From: Terebella lapidaria
Taxonomy: Eukaryota > Annelida > Polychaeta > Terebellida > Terebellidae
Assembly: GCA_949152475.1 (NCBI GenBank)
Contig: OX424569.1
Span: 17,893,170 to 17,957,169 of the forward strand
Direction: 5' to 3'
DNA length: 64,000 bases
The translations under genes were made by a program, and so were the position numbers. Of this stretch, positions 1 to 12,267 are shown in pieces. Below the pieces are notes generated by a model. That model saw nothing but the letters and a program-made list of their open reading frames with translations, was not told the origin of the DNA and ran no database searches. How positions within the stretch are numbered: the stretch's first letter is position 1; each line of letters opens with the position of its first letter.

Positions 1-3000
1 AAAAAAGTGAGATTTTCTTTGGAAATTTTGATTTGACGCCCGATCAAACATGCTCAAGGACAATTTGGGGTTTGTTTCAGATAAATGTATTATTCACCCA
101 TATATTACCATCAGTTTGATTCCCCTTGGACTAAATATGTCAAAATTTTAAAAGAGTTGGTAGTCCTACCCCGCTGCTTAGCACCAAACACTTTCTACCA
201 TACTGCTGTCTACACCAATAGTATTCAAATGTCGCAAAATGCTACCACCACACTCTCAATATAGTATATTTCTAAATTAAGCAAAAATTCCAAGGTTTTA
301 ATCTTGACAAAACACAAAAACGTAGACAATTTGTTGAAAATATGGTTTCTGTAAGCCAGAGATCACCGACATTAGGTCACATAGGTGCCTTGTACAGGGG
401 ACTAATTTATATGCTGTATGAAATTTATTTATAAAACACATTTATATGATGGACTGCAATCGATCAAACGGCAAGAGACACATATGGGGTCAAAAATGTG
501 GTTCTACGGCAATATCGAAAAAAAAAAATGGTAAAAAAATCGGAAAAATGCGTACTTGACCAGATATGGTGCCAAAATTGCAAATAATATACCAAATGCA
601 TTCAGCAATGCCTAACCTAGCTTATTTATGATCGACTATATAGGTTGTGGTGATGAATTTCAGAGACACCTAGTATTATCCACCGTTCAATTTTTGGTGG
701 CCATTTCGACACCTTTTTTGGTTAGGCTGTGTCTGAGTCCAGTAGTCCTCAGTGAAAGTGTATAATATTTTACAGTGATTTGAAATATTGGTTACTATAT
801 GAAAATAAAGAAAATAAAAAGGCACTAACTCCATGTCTTTAGCATTCAAGGGGGGGGGGGGATAAACACCGCCGCTATTAGCATGTAGATATAATCCTAC
901 ATATGTAATAAAAATCCACGTGAACGAAAACTATGGTTGCAATGGTGAAAAATTCATGAATACCGCACACTATCCACACACAAATTAAAGAAATGCCACA
1001 AAACCTGCTAAAAATCTATAATACACAAAATTCCATGTCCTCGGTTTAGGTATACGAACACATATAGGATTGCCATTTAACTCCATTATAACGTTTTATG
1101 AGAGAAATCACTTTCAAAATGTTTCAATTTTCATAAAATTTCAGTATGTTGAAGCAATATATATAACTTACAAAATATTAAAAAAATCAGCACATGTTGT
1201 TGGAATAGATCAAACGCTACAAGCATTTGACTGTTAGCTGCTGACACCTGGCGAATTCCTCAGAAAGCAAACTCCCAGAAAGGGCCGGTTTGTTTATATG
1301 TATTCATGCGCACAGTAACAGCTCCAATCAACATGAAAATTCACATGTACATAGAGGAATACCCATAATACCACTATACAAACCAAAACAGAGACATTTT
1401 AAAGTGATACATGTGCATTTGGAGGAGAAACTGGAATAATATAGTACTTTGATGCCTCATTTTGACCATATAAGGAAATCAATACAGGTCCATAACCTAC
1501 TTAGCGGAACGGGTATGGTAGACGAAACGTGTCAAAAATGACAACTGTAACGAAAACGGAGCCCCGCGAAATCGAGCCTGGTGGGCTGTAAATGTTGCGG
1601 CCCAATGAAGCTGAGCTCTTCTTATGATGTATTCCTCTTAAAGAGTGAACATTTGGTATATTCAGGCTATATAATGGACAGGCTATAGAGGAATTGATGT
1701 ATGTCAATGGAATGTTGCTTAGTGGAACTGGAAATGCATATGCGTGTTTGGACAAACTTAGGGGCGCATAGGACAAACTATTAGGTGCACAAAATGCAGG
1801 ATTTGGCGGATGGGAGGATGTGGTAAGAAACGGAAGAAACCCTCACACTTGTTTTATTGGTCTTACACAGATATCATAATTATACAAAGTAATGAGCGCC
1901 ACTTGCGCCAGCAACCCCCCTCCCCCCCCCACCCCTCAAATTTGCTCTTGCATTCGTTGTATATTTTGTCCTTGGTCCACTCAAGTCAAGTAGCAACAAA
2001 TTCCATGTGTTATGCCATACTAGTACATTCATGCTTATTAGCCCTACGAGATCTGCAATACCATGAATAGTCTTTCAAAATATTATTATCGCTAAGCTTG
2101 AGTTGTATTGAAAATTATGCCATGATCCACAGAAGTGTTGTCAATTTATTTAACAGTGTTTTGAATAATTTTACGATCTGTTTGATTATGTTAATCAGAA
2201 GATTTGGAAATTGTTAGGTCTACTAGTTTTGTTGTGCAAACGTTTACTCATATACATATTAAAACTATGTAACGAATGGATGTTCTAGTAGTATTATCTT
2301 CTTAACCGAGGCTGGCCCACTGAAAGACATATGCTGTGATGCTTCCAGTACTTTGTGTGTTCAAGTCGAGACTCCGCCGTACTGATTACAGACCGCCGGA
2401 TTTTCCAGTACTCCCATTGCACGGCAACATTCATACCCCGCCGATCCCTATTTCACCCTGCCGTTACATTCGCTGTTTATGACACGTTTGGTCAACCATA
2501 GACGGGCCACATTGATGACGCGTTCGGTGTATCGAACAACCTTAAGCACAACTTTTGTGTGAGCCTTCCTGACTTAGTCATCATTTCATTTGCTCGGCGA
2601 TATCGAGGTCTTGACCAGCAAGTACGTCATCTATTTCACAACCATACAGTTCAGAATGTGTATTCGGCTATTGGATGTATCACTAATTATCATTTTCATG
2701 AATATATACTTTGACAAACCAAATCTACTCAAGTTGCCGGTACGCTACATTACATCCAGTGATTTGATTCATCGTTTTCGCTGTGTGTTGAACACAACCT
2801 GCCCACCCTTGTAGAGTTCAGTCATGGTCATAACAAACTTCATACAGTGGTCAGTCGTACGTTTGGTGCGTACACTTCAAAATTATGAAAATGCACATTT
2901 CCTGACATGAACTAGGGCAAATTCACAAATATTACTATTACACAATAATAATAACTGATTATCGAGGAGAATACGTTTCTAAAACTTCGAACCCACCATC

Positions 3001-3025
3001 ACTTCCACGTCCACTATGTTTTGGG
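1..3025. other. Region without a recognised gene
   Basis: No convincing exon, domain or repeat family was recognised. Open frames are short, AT-rich and without recognisable motifs. A run of 12 G lies at 850-861 and a C-rich run at about 1916-1932. It may be 5' flanking sequence of gene 1 or ordinary intergenic DNA. Confidence 0.5.
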
Positions 3026-3854
3026 TACGGTATTTTCGCGCATTTAAGGGCGTGCTCTGACTTATAATTGGAAGAGCATGCTCTTACATTCGAATATAAG
3101 GGCATTGCAATTACCGTTGATAAGGGCGTGCCCTTATACCCTAGCACATTAATGCACATAGCGCATCGAATAAGTCAAGTATAGAGGACCTAACTTCATA
3201 TTGACACCAGTTCTTGAGTTGGAGTTGGTAGCTCAGTGGATAAGGCGCTGATCTCGTAACGCAAAGGTCACGGGTTCGAGACTCAGGCTGGACCAGTGGG
3301 TTATTTCGCTAACATCCCACTAATTGTGTGTCTCTACCCAGGATTAAATGGGTAGCGGCCATTCAATAGGATGCAATTATAGTGTAGCGCCAGAGCTGTG
3401 TAGTTATCCTAGACTGGGACAAAAAGTACAGCACTCTTGCTTAGAGCTACATTCTATACAGAAGCGCCTAATAAATGTTAACTTTACTTTTTTACATTTC
3501 ACCTACTTAAACCTGGGCTTCTACCGTGCAAGAAGCCAAGGAATGACCATGGGAACATACGTATTAGCTGTGTTATGTAATATGTACTATATGAATACAG
3601 ACTGTTTCCTAACAATTGATGGTAGGTCGCTATATTTCTATGGTCTACCATGTTGGGAATGCAGATTAATAAGAATTCATCTGTCAAGAATTATAAGTTG
3701 GACTTTATATCCGATCTACCATAATCATATGTTTTGAACGTGCTCATGTGCCCTTATAACTGAGTTAATGCATTTGACCGCCAACAGTTGTTGTTCGCGT
3801 ATGAGGGCATGTTCGATTGTAAAGACACGCTCATAAATGCGCAATTCTACGGTA
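3026..3854. mobile_element. Putative foldback/MITE-like element enclosing a SINE
   Basis: The left end (from 3026, TACGGTATTTTCGCGCATTT) resembles the reverse complement of the right end (ending 3854, TACCGTAGAATTGCGCATTT). Similarity continues inward with gaps over roughly 100 bp, with shared words such as gcgcattta and gggc/tgccc. The arms are diverged and I see no clear target-site duplication. The enclosed DNA includes the tRNA-derived SINE at 3221-3480. Family unknown. Confidence 0.35.
3221..3480 (+). mobile_element. tRNA-derived SINE
   Basis: A pol III type 2 promoter is visible: A box TAGCTCAGTGG (3229-3239) and B box GGTTCGAGACT (3273-3283), spaced as in a tRNA. The anticodon-loop position reads CTCGTAA (anticodon CGT, Thr-like), but the anticodon stem does not pair, so this is not a working tRNA gene. 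A body of about 180 bp follows. It ends in GAAGCGCCTAATAAATGTTA, a tail of the kind found in SINEs mobilised by partner LINEs. The family cannot be named by eye. Confidence 0.7.
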
Positions 3855-4183
3855 GCACTCAAGTCGGAGGGATATATTGTATGTTTAGCTGTCAGTCGCC
3901 AATAGACCCCCAAGTTTCCGTGATGATTTTTTATTAGGGTGTGTTTGTCCTCCCATTGCGTAGTCCATACTTCACAGGACCGTGTAATGCATTTTCAATC
4001 AATGACAACACGCACGTTTTTCCATATTAAGGTTGCCTCACAGTTACATTTGTTTCTACTTTTAGTGACGAACAAAGATATGTGCATTGTGATTCCTGGT
4101 TTGAGTATTATGCATGACTGTTGAACACAATTTGTCATTGTGATCAAACAAACAAATGTGAAAAATTGAAACTGTGTTTAACA

Positions 4184-7100
4184 ATGGAAACCACTGTGTC
4201 TTTGGTTATATTTCTATGTTTGACGATGCTTGTGGACGGATACGATCGCCGTTTCCACGCGGAATTTGGTCGTGACGTTAGATGTAACCGACCAGTTCTA
4301 GAAAGTGTGATAAAAGCTTCTAAGTTACAGTGTGCAGCTGAGTGTAGGAATCTCCACTATTGTGGTGGATTCAACCACCATCTGCTGACCAATGGGAGGA
4401 GCGAATGTGATTTACTGCAGGGTCTCTGTGATGCCTCAGACATCGTTCCTCAGGTTGGAGCAGTGTACTACGAGCGCACTGACTACGGTGAGTAACCATT
4501 GTCAAGTACTAGTGACACGCATCTCTACTATTTAACCTGCATAGGTCATCGCAGTTCAATGCCAATTAAGCTCATGATGTTTCCTCGAGTGTATTCTTGA
4601 AATTCCCCTATTTTGAGATGTTTGGATTCGTGTAGCATGTATATGTTATATTATGCTATGCGACTGTACATTTTCTAGAAGGTTTCACCACTCGAATATT
4701 CACCAGATCCGTTGCATAACATCGAGGTCTTGACCACCAAACACATGGCTTAATTGACCACTGAACAGTTAGATGCTATGATGCGATCTTGATTATCTTT
4801 CATCAATTGGTTTCTTCTGCTGTCTCTTTTTGTTGACCCATATATATTATGCAAATCTGTACACACTGTCAAAGTGAGAAAGTTTTTTTTGTTTGCTGTT
4901 TTTAGGTTGCCGGACCTCTGGTCCGATAACATATTGGCAGACCTGTTTTATGCTCATATGAATCAGATTTCATCCAACATTTACAACGAGGAGGTTTTAA
5001 GAATCTAACACGTAATTTTAATTTCACTTTCCGATACATAGACGATGTATTATCGCTAAATAATCCCAAGTTTGGTGATTATTTGGATGTCATATATCCT
5101 AAAGAACTGAAATTAAGGATACTACAGACTCCGGCAATTTTTCCAACCATCTAGACATGAGGTTGGAGATTGATGATGATTCTAACCTGTCAACTGGATT
5201 ATATAACAAACGTGATGATTTCAATTTTTCCATAGTCAATTTCCCTTTTCTAAGCACAACATTCCTGTGTCACCAGCATATTGTGTGTTTGTTTCTCAAC
5301 TTATACGCTATTCCAGAGCTAGTTGCAAATATGAGGACTTATATGAGGTTTATCGAAGTGTCCAGCTAGTCTATAATGACCATTTTGGGGGGTTCATGAG
5401 TTTCTCTGTCATTTTTGTTTTCTCTCACTTCGTATGCCTTATATGACTTACTCTCCCCGGACTATCAGATTGGATAACGGACCCTGTTTTGTTCGCTCGG
5501 AATACTTAACACTGGGTATTGATATTATCTTTATATTGCCCTGGCGTTGCGTCTGTCGACCGTCTAAATTTTTATCTTTAAAGTTTACGGACAAATCTTT
5601 CTGAAATTTTGCACAAAATGTCTAAAATATTTCAAGAAGGGAATTATTTTTTAGTTTTTGGATTTTCGAATTTTTTTCAAAATGGCCGCCGTTTTTGGCA
5701 GAACATGCTAATTTTAACTTTGCCAGTCGTGTTCTCAAAAACGGTGTGATCAAAATATTCCCCTAATATACCTCTGTGACGTGTATAAGATTCGTAGCCA
5801 TTGAATCGCCGGTGCTGAATATAAGGTCAGAGCACAGAATGGCTAATGTCTCGCTTATTATCAACTTAACAGCTTAGAATCCATAGTGAACATATAGGGA
5901 ATGATATATGCTGAATATTTCGGTGATCTTGAATTTGACATTGACCTCATTTTCAAAGTCATAGAACAAAAAAGGTTAATATCTCGCTTATCATCGACTT
6001 TCACAGCTTAGGAATTAATTGCGCACATATCGGAAAAGATATATGCTGAATATTCTCATGACCTTGACCCTTGACCTTATTTTCAAGGTCAGATCACAAA
6101 ATGGCTAATATTTCACTTATTATCGACTTTACAGCTTAGGAATCAATTGTGGACATGCTAGAAATGATATAGGATGAATATTCTCCTGACCTTGAATTGA
6201 CCAATGACCTTATTTTCAAGATCAAGGGACAAAAGGCTTATATCAAAAATATACATTGTCCGGTGACCTTTCTCAGCCATAGGGCTAATTTTTGTCATTT
6301 CGGGAAGAAGTTATTGTTCTGCAAATACTTGTTAAATAGTCGTTACTTTCTGTGTGCGTTCAGGATTGTTTCACTCATTAGCTAAGGATGAAGTCTTTGT
6401 TGAACCAACTCTAGGTTTGTCATTCGACTCTGTAGCTGGTTCTAAATTTAACTAAGTATGGCTTCGAATGTACTATAATACATATTCCAGCAAAATCCTT
6501 GATTATAAGACAGTATAAGTTATCCTTGCAGTTATTAGGAGGTTGTAGTTAAAATAAGTGATTCAGATTGGCCTCAACTAAATCTCCAATAAGTACAGCA
6601 AACCGTGTTTTGAGCAATGAATGGCCATGCACAAATTGAAGAAAATAGGGATTTCATGTTAATGATTATCATGATTATCTTCGTTGTCTTTGCAGTTGAG
6701 TTGCGAGACTGCGTCGAGTACACGTTCTTCAATGATGACCGGCCTCAAGTTGACATCGACGTGACATATAACGGCGTCACCACGTCACTGCCCGTGGTGT
6801 GTGACAAACGTACGGACGGCGGCGGATGGACGGTCGGTGTTTTCTAATGTGGGCGGAACATTTTTTTCTGAATTACAAGACTGAATTTCTGAATTAAACT
6901 ACGTTTCGTGATCGAATGATGTTATTACCGTTTATATGAGTTCTTGAATACAAATAGTTACAGTTTGGTATTGAAATTTTCCAGGTTCTAATCCAGAGGA
7001 AAGAAGGCACAGAGAATTTCAACCGCAACTGGGAATCTTACAAGGCTGGTTTCGGCAATTTACAAGGACAATTTTATTTAGGTACTAGCTCTCGAATTCT

Positions 7101-8105
7101 TGTTAATGTTTTGGCGTTTCAATATAGTTTTCAATCTAGCGTAGGTGTAAATCGAATGGACCCCAATGAAAGATATATTTAAAATGTCGCCAGTATGTCA
7201 AAATGCCTTTGTAGTATTCTATATGGTAGCGATATATTCAGGTAATGAGCAGATGCACAGATTGACATCGGACGGTCGTCAGCACGAGCTGTACATCAGT
7301 ATGGCAAGTTTTGCTGGAGAGACGAGGTTCGCACGCTACGAATCGTTCCGGATCGGTCCCGAGACGGACAACTACCGTCTGTACCTCGGCGCGTACACTG
7401 GAGGGACCGCACGTGAGTAATTGATATCACACATGATCATCTGAAACCAATGTGCCCAATAAAGACAGGACTTGGTCTGAGACACTCTTTCACACATGAA
7501 CACATACATGTATTACGACAATGAACCTTATGTACTTTATGTATCCTTGTAGACTATCGGATATTCTCCCCGGTGCAAACGCTGTTATTCTTTATTTATC
7601 ATTGTTCTATATCCCCATATGTATTGAGAGTCGCAAAAATATCAAATTTTCTTCCAAAACAATTTGCACATTCATTGATGCATTTTTAATAGGGCTGTTC
7701 TTGGTTATATGAATATTATTGATTGGTATCCGCACTGTGCTAGGGGTGCCCACAGACGTAGTACAAAAGTTGCAACTGGTGTCAGACACACTAAACTATT
7801 CATCGGGTGTTGTTCGCTACATTTCCCCTCCTATATTTACAGTTGATGCGTTTTCCTACCACAACCTGCAAGCGTTCTCTACCCCTGATCGTGACCACGA
7901 CGGGTCAAGTTACCACTGTGCTGCAATCAAAGAGGCCGGGTTTTGGTTCCACAAGTGTGACTACTGTTTGCTGACTGGTCGCTGGGGACAGGCTCTAGTG
8001 TACGTGACTCTCGACGTTGATTTCTACATCGGGATCATCTGGTCAACCTGGCTGGGCTTCAGAGAGAACCTGAAGGAAGTGAGAGTCATGACACGGCCAG
8101 TCTAG
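4184..8105 (+). CDS. Gene 1: secreted PAN + fibrinogen C-terminal domain protein
   Basis: Five exons: 4184-4487, 6696-6832, 6985-7081, 7242-7412, 7843-8105. They sum to 972 nt, or 323 residues plus TAG. The ATG at 4184 begins a signal peptide (residues 1 to about 19). Residues 20-101 are PAN/apple-like with Cys34, 50, 54, 60, 75 and 82. Residues 102-323 are a fibrinogen C-terminal domain: Cys107-Cys137 pair, DGGGWT at 142-147, NRNWESYKAGFG in exon 3, Asp252/Asp254 of the usual calcium loop (TPDRDHD), the Cys262/Cys275 pair and an extra Cys278. Introns are GT-AG; the exon 2 donor (gtcggt) is weak but gives the right frame. Family members are secreted lectins or clotting-related proteins; a recognition role is inference. 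Exon 1 is diverged from that of genes 2-4, while exons 2-5 are nearly identical to those of genes 2 and 3. Intron 1 (2.2 kb) holds a reverse-transcriptase fragment and a 130-bp tandem repeat. Confidence 0.88.
4935..5400 (+). mobile_element. Decayed reverse-transcriptase fragment, Penelope-like
   Basis: Within intron 1 of gene 1, translation gives LADLF, then FRYIDDVLSLNNPKFGDY, then LEIDDDSNLSTGLYNKRDDF, then FSIVNFPFL. These are the palm (catalytic YIDD) and following segments of a reverse-transcriptase group common in invertebrate genomes, which I assign provisionally to Penelope-like elements. It is an interrupted fragment with no intact gene. The piece directly 3' of it recurs inverted in intron 1 of gene 5. 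Confidence 0.6.
5375..5530 (+). repeat. Repeat shared with gene 5 intron 1 (inverted copy)
   Basis: About 150 bp, including CTCTCACTTCGTATGCCTTA and GGATAACGGACCCTGTTTTG. It matches the reverse complement of 50445-50595 at high identity. It probably represents the 3' part of the same retroelement as the RT fragment just upstream, inserted independently in two paralogous introns in opposite orientations. Confidence 0.6.
5815..6250 (+). repeat. Tandem repeat, period about 130 bp, 3-4 copies
   Basis: The phrase (g)gctaatatctcgcttattatc recurs near 5841, 5974 and 6102, and its first part again near 6235. Each is followed by acagcttagg-aatc and then by TGACCTTATTTTCAAGGTCA-like sequence. Copies are diverged (roughly 80 percent). 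The repeat lies wholly in intron 1 of gene 1 and is absent from intron 1 of genes 2-4. Confidence 0.7.
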
Positions 8106-10385
8106 AGCATTGATTTATTCTGGTGGCACGCCTCTTGGAGAAACTTCTCTGGAGAATTCTTCAAAATTCTCAGCATTCAGACACTACGTCTGGGAATGTC
8201 TCGAAATTTTATAGGGTTGTAGTCATTATCACCAAATTATCGACTATTTAATACATGTCCAAAGCTGTGTGTAATTTTGGTTTGACAGACTGTTGATATG
8301 ATATCACTAATGTCATTATGTCACTAAGGAGTTTCTAAATATGGAAAGTAGTTCCTGCTTGCAAATGAAATTGTATACTGTAGGCTACATCTCATCCTTC
8401 ACATGATGAAATACACATAAATGTATTACAATCACCGTTTTATTTCAAGAACAAATTCTCTGAAACGAATTCAATTATCATTGTATAAAAAAACTTATAA
8501 AGACACATCAACGAAATATATATTCAAGATCAGGCACAAGGGACACTGAACCTCTGGTCCTGGAAGACAAATACGCCAACACTAAATTTAGTAATTTTCC
8601 AACATTACAATTATATATGATTTTTTGTTAACAGAATGGCTGTGTCCAACATTACCACGTTACTATGTTATACTCCATGAATCCGTCTAATTCTCAACAG
8701 ACATATGACTCAATTATCAGATAGGCAGAATGTAATTACTGTCACCCTGAGTGGCCCATTGAATCAGTTACAGTAATAGTGCAAGGCTGTACGTGAACCC
8801 GTGTTCTGCCTAAAATTACCGGGATAAAATCTGGACAACAGCACTATTCAAGGAGGTGCAAATGAGTACATCTTGCAATACATAACTGATGCTATTTGTG
8901 ATCTGTCGATGTACACATTCACCCCATTTGTTAGATGAAATTATAAAATCGAGCTTAATAAAATCTGACTATAATATGTCGTCATGCATATCATGTTTGC
9001 AATGCCCGAAATCGTGAATGATCAAGCAACTATTACGGAGGATAACTTGAGGAGAAGGGCAATTTTAAAGCACTGGGCACGATCTGGATCTAAATCATGA
9101 ATATGAATTTGAAATACAATTCTGTTGTGTATCAAATCACGACCTGATTATAAATGAAACTCTCAAGATCAGTACTTTTTAAGATTTCCAACTACTAGTG
9201 GAAGTTTCTCATAGCATTACCCCAGTAGCCTCTTGTCTAATGATATACTAGTATGTATTTTTGTTCCTTGACATACACATTCCAATGGTTGCTTCTATCC
9301 GTTGTTGAGTGGTGGCATACCTGTTCCATCAAGTGTTCTTCGATTTAGAAACAACATTTTCACACGTACACCTTTGATGGCGACTGGGCGGCTATTGATA
9401 TACACTTGGTCACACTTGTGGTTGAGTCGAATTATACAGAAAATCGCGTTTTACTGGTGTCAAAAACTATTGTTATATTAGAGGCAGAAGTTTTTAGTAG
9501 GTCTACAGGATTGACACTGATCAAATACTATTCCTCATGGACGTTAACTGGGTCTATAGGTTAGAGACTGTATACATATGTACTTGTTTTTGTTTATTTC
9601 CTTGGATTCGACTTTCAAATTTTTGATTGATTGTTACGTAAGTTTGCATTATTCAAGCATATGTACAAGGGATCACAATTTAACTATATTTCACACACGG
9701 TCTCTCTGTTGAGGTAATACTGGCTCTAAATTTCACTGTATTTATGGGATCTGCCGTCTGTCAAAGTTATGTTGTACCTGATGTAATGGGAAGATACATG
9801 CATCCCAAATTAGCTCCCTCATAAACCTGCCATTGTCAATTAATGGCGGCTATACATCAGCAACCCATCATTATTTATTCAATGTCCATACTCCCCAGGC
9901 TCACATCTGCAGTCGAGTGGGAACGATTATCACAGAGAATTATGGTATTTGCAAGTCCAAAGCTGTCATAAATGTCGTGATAGTTCATTACAGCACTAAC
10001 TTCTCGAGAGTAAAAACACCGTTACAGCTTTATTACAAGCCCTGGCTTAACACAATACACGCGATTGGTGATTTCCAGGTTGTAAAAATAAGTTCGAATT
10101 ATTATTATTTAGAAAAACAAAGCCATGATAAAGCCATCACATACATACATCAGATGTGTGCAGTGATAATGACATTTCAAATGGCAGCTGAGGCCAAACG
10201 CTACATTCGATTCAATTTTCATGAAAAAATAAAAAACCCACTGTACTAATTTCACACTGAGTTCATGAGGGTACCCGCTATACATGTATACAAATGATAT
10301 GCCACAACTGATTTTCAGTGCAAATATACAAGGTCTCAGGTGGGAATGTATGATTAGCTGTCTGTTTCTGAGTCGCCAATAGTAA
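8106..10385. other. 3' flank of gene 1 (unit 1), no second gene seen
   Basis: No coding exon is recognised. The block is repeated almost exactly at 19433-21713 and 30764-33044, and recurs diverged at 42126-45095 after gene 4. A patch beginning TCTAATTCTCAACAGACATA and continuing through TGTAATTACTGTCACC lies about 0.6 kb after the stop codon. It recurs after gene 4 (about 42710) and gene 5 (about 54205), so it is one of the better-kept non-coding stretches of this family. Confidence 0.6.
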
Positions 10386-10395
10386 CTACATATTT
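10386..10395. repeat. Left target-site duplication of LINE (unit 1)
   Basis: CTACATATTT at 10386-10395 repeats exactly at 16065-16074 and brackets the LINE. The copies in the other units are 21714-21723 with 27396-27405, and 33045-33054 with 38720-38729. Confidence 0.85.
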
Positions 10396-10583
10396 TTTTT
10401 TATATACATGTATATATATATTTATTTCGCACCACTAGTGCGCACAATACTCACATAGGTTTTTACACAAATAGACACATCAACATACAAAAAATGCACA
10501 ATATTTTCTGAAATGTACAATATCTTCCAAATTAAATCGGTTTTACATAGGTTTCAGGTCCCTCCATTTTTCTAAATACAAAT

Positions 10584-10862
10584 CTAATTCAGGTTTTTTC
10601 TTGCTGTTTCTTTTTCAATTCTACGATAATTATTGATACAATTAATAACGCCTTTTCCTAAGGGTAAACAGTTATTTAATTTGCAAGTGTAGATATATCT
10701 TTTGGCAATTAAGTATAATAAATCATAAATTGTCGTAGGGGATCGTATTTGACCTAGTAATATTTCTCTACAATTACATTCGTGAAAATCATTACCAAAT
10801 TTAGATAAAATACTATGAAATTCAAACCAAAATTTTACAACGCATTTACATTCTAAAAACAA
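10584..10862 (-). pseudogene. LINE ORF2 C-terminal tail (copy 1)
   Basis: Contains FLECKCVVKFWFEFHSIL, matching the Cys-rich tail of L1/Tx1 ORF2 proteins (pattern LF.EC..V..FW). The 92-residue frame ends at AARKNLN-like sequence just before the 3' untranslated part. It is separated from the preceding RT frame (11101-11973) by an in-frame interruption or shift. Equivalent copies are 21913-22191 and 33244-33522. Confidence 0.65.
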
Positions 10863-11100
10863 GTGTAATAATATCTCATCTTCTTTTTTTACAAAACGAA
10901 CATTTTGGCGTAACTACAATACCTATTTTAAATAGGAAGGCATTTACAGGCAAAATGTTGTGTAATAGTCTATAATGTAAATATAGTAGATTTGTTGAAA
11001 CAGTGAGAGTATATAACTTCCTAAAAAACATTACCCAGTCAGTATCCAATATGACGACATTAAAGGAATTAGACCAGAAAATTCGTGGTGTTCTTGGTAT

Positions 11101-11973
11101 TTATACAATTTTTTTCACAATGTTTGGATATACGAATTTACATACTTTATCAGCTTTTGTAATGGACGTGAGTTTATTTTCCCCCTCCAAATTTTTCGAA
11201 TCAATTCCATTGTCTTTGACCAGTATTTTCCACGATTTTGGTATTGCTGATATAACACTATAGAAATGCATAAAATTTGTTTCTATTCTGTATTGTTCTG
11301 TAAATTCGGAAAAAGTCATAAATTCACCATCTTTCAACAAATCTTCTATATATTTAACTCCTTTGACATACCAATTCGGGAAAAAAATTACTTTGTTGTT
11401 CACTCTTATGTGGGAGTTATACCAAATAAATTGATTTTTTATCTTCGAGGGTGTATCCACAATAGGTTCGAAAGAGTAGTCAAACCATGCGGTGATTACA
11501 TTTTTGATGATATCGTATTGCAATAAATTCAAAATTGAATGTATATCTCTAGTATGAAGATTACTTCCAAGAAATTCTGATATATCAATGTGGTCTGGTA
11601 TACATATTTCGAAAAATTGTTTCCATTTTCCAGGTTTATCTGTGAACAATCGTTTCACCCAGCCTATTTTCAGGGCACTATCGTGAGATGCGATGTGCGT
11701 TATTGCCAAACCTCCATAATTTCTGGTATTGTACATAACATTCCGTTTTATTTTATCCGGCTTACCGTTCCATAAAAAGGTAAATATCAAAGAATTTACA
11801 TTTTCTATATAAGTTGCCGTAGGAGTGGGCAATACTGATAACAAAAAGGTCAGTTTGGACATCAAAAGTGATTTAATAATTATACTTTTTCCAAATAACG
11901 TCAAATCTCTTTGTTTCCATATATTAATGAGCATATCCATTTTGTTCAGTATTGGTCCAAAGTTCAACAGCAT
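11101..11973 (-). pseudogene. LINE ORF2, RT thumb and downstream region (copy 1)
   Basis: A 290-residue open stretch. The segment WKQRDLTLFGKSIIIKSLLM, followed by FTFLWNGKPDKIKR and NYGGLAITHI, is the conserved region after the RT core in L1/Tx1 elements. The start codon shown by the frame is internal, so this is a piece of ORF2 rather than a separate gene. Copies at 22430-23302 and 33761-34633 differ by N to K in the segment RVNNKVIFF. Confidence 0.75.
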
Positions 11974-12267
11974 TAGGTCTTCATGAATCGGAGTTATTTA
12001 ACCCCTAAGTATTGGACAGGTTCTGAAGTCCAATTCACACCTAGCGATGGACAAACATTGCTCAACATATGTCTATTGGAGCCAAATGGCAATACATACG
12101 TTTTGTTCGTATTGATTTTCAAACCAGATATTTTCTGAAACTCAGCAAAATCTTTAAACAAATGTCCGATGGAATATTCACAATAATGTATTGTTAAAGC
12201 AGTATCATCAGCCTATTGGCTGATTTTATGTTCTGTGTTCCCGATTTGTATCCCTCTGATGTCTGGA

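Noticed and set aside
3221-3296. A tRNA-Thr gene
   Set aside because: A and B boxes are good, but the anticodon and acceptor stems do not pair and a SINE body and tail follow.
7166-7420. Separate 84-aa gene (also 18493-18747 and 29824-30078)
   Set aside because: It is fibrinogen exon 4 read together with upstream intron; splice sites and frame assign the exon to genes 1-3.
9833-10249. 138-aa ORF in the gene 1 3' flank
   Set aside because: It starts at TTG, is frame-broken in units 2 and 3, and in the diverged copy (43933-44256) matches only at the DNA level with indels.
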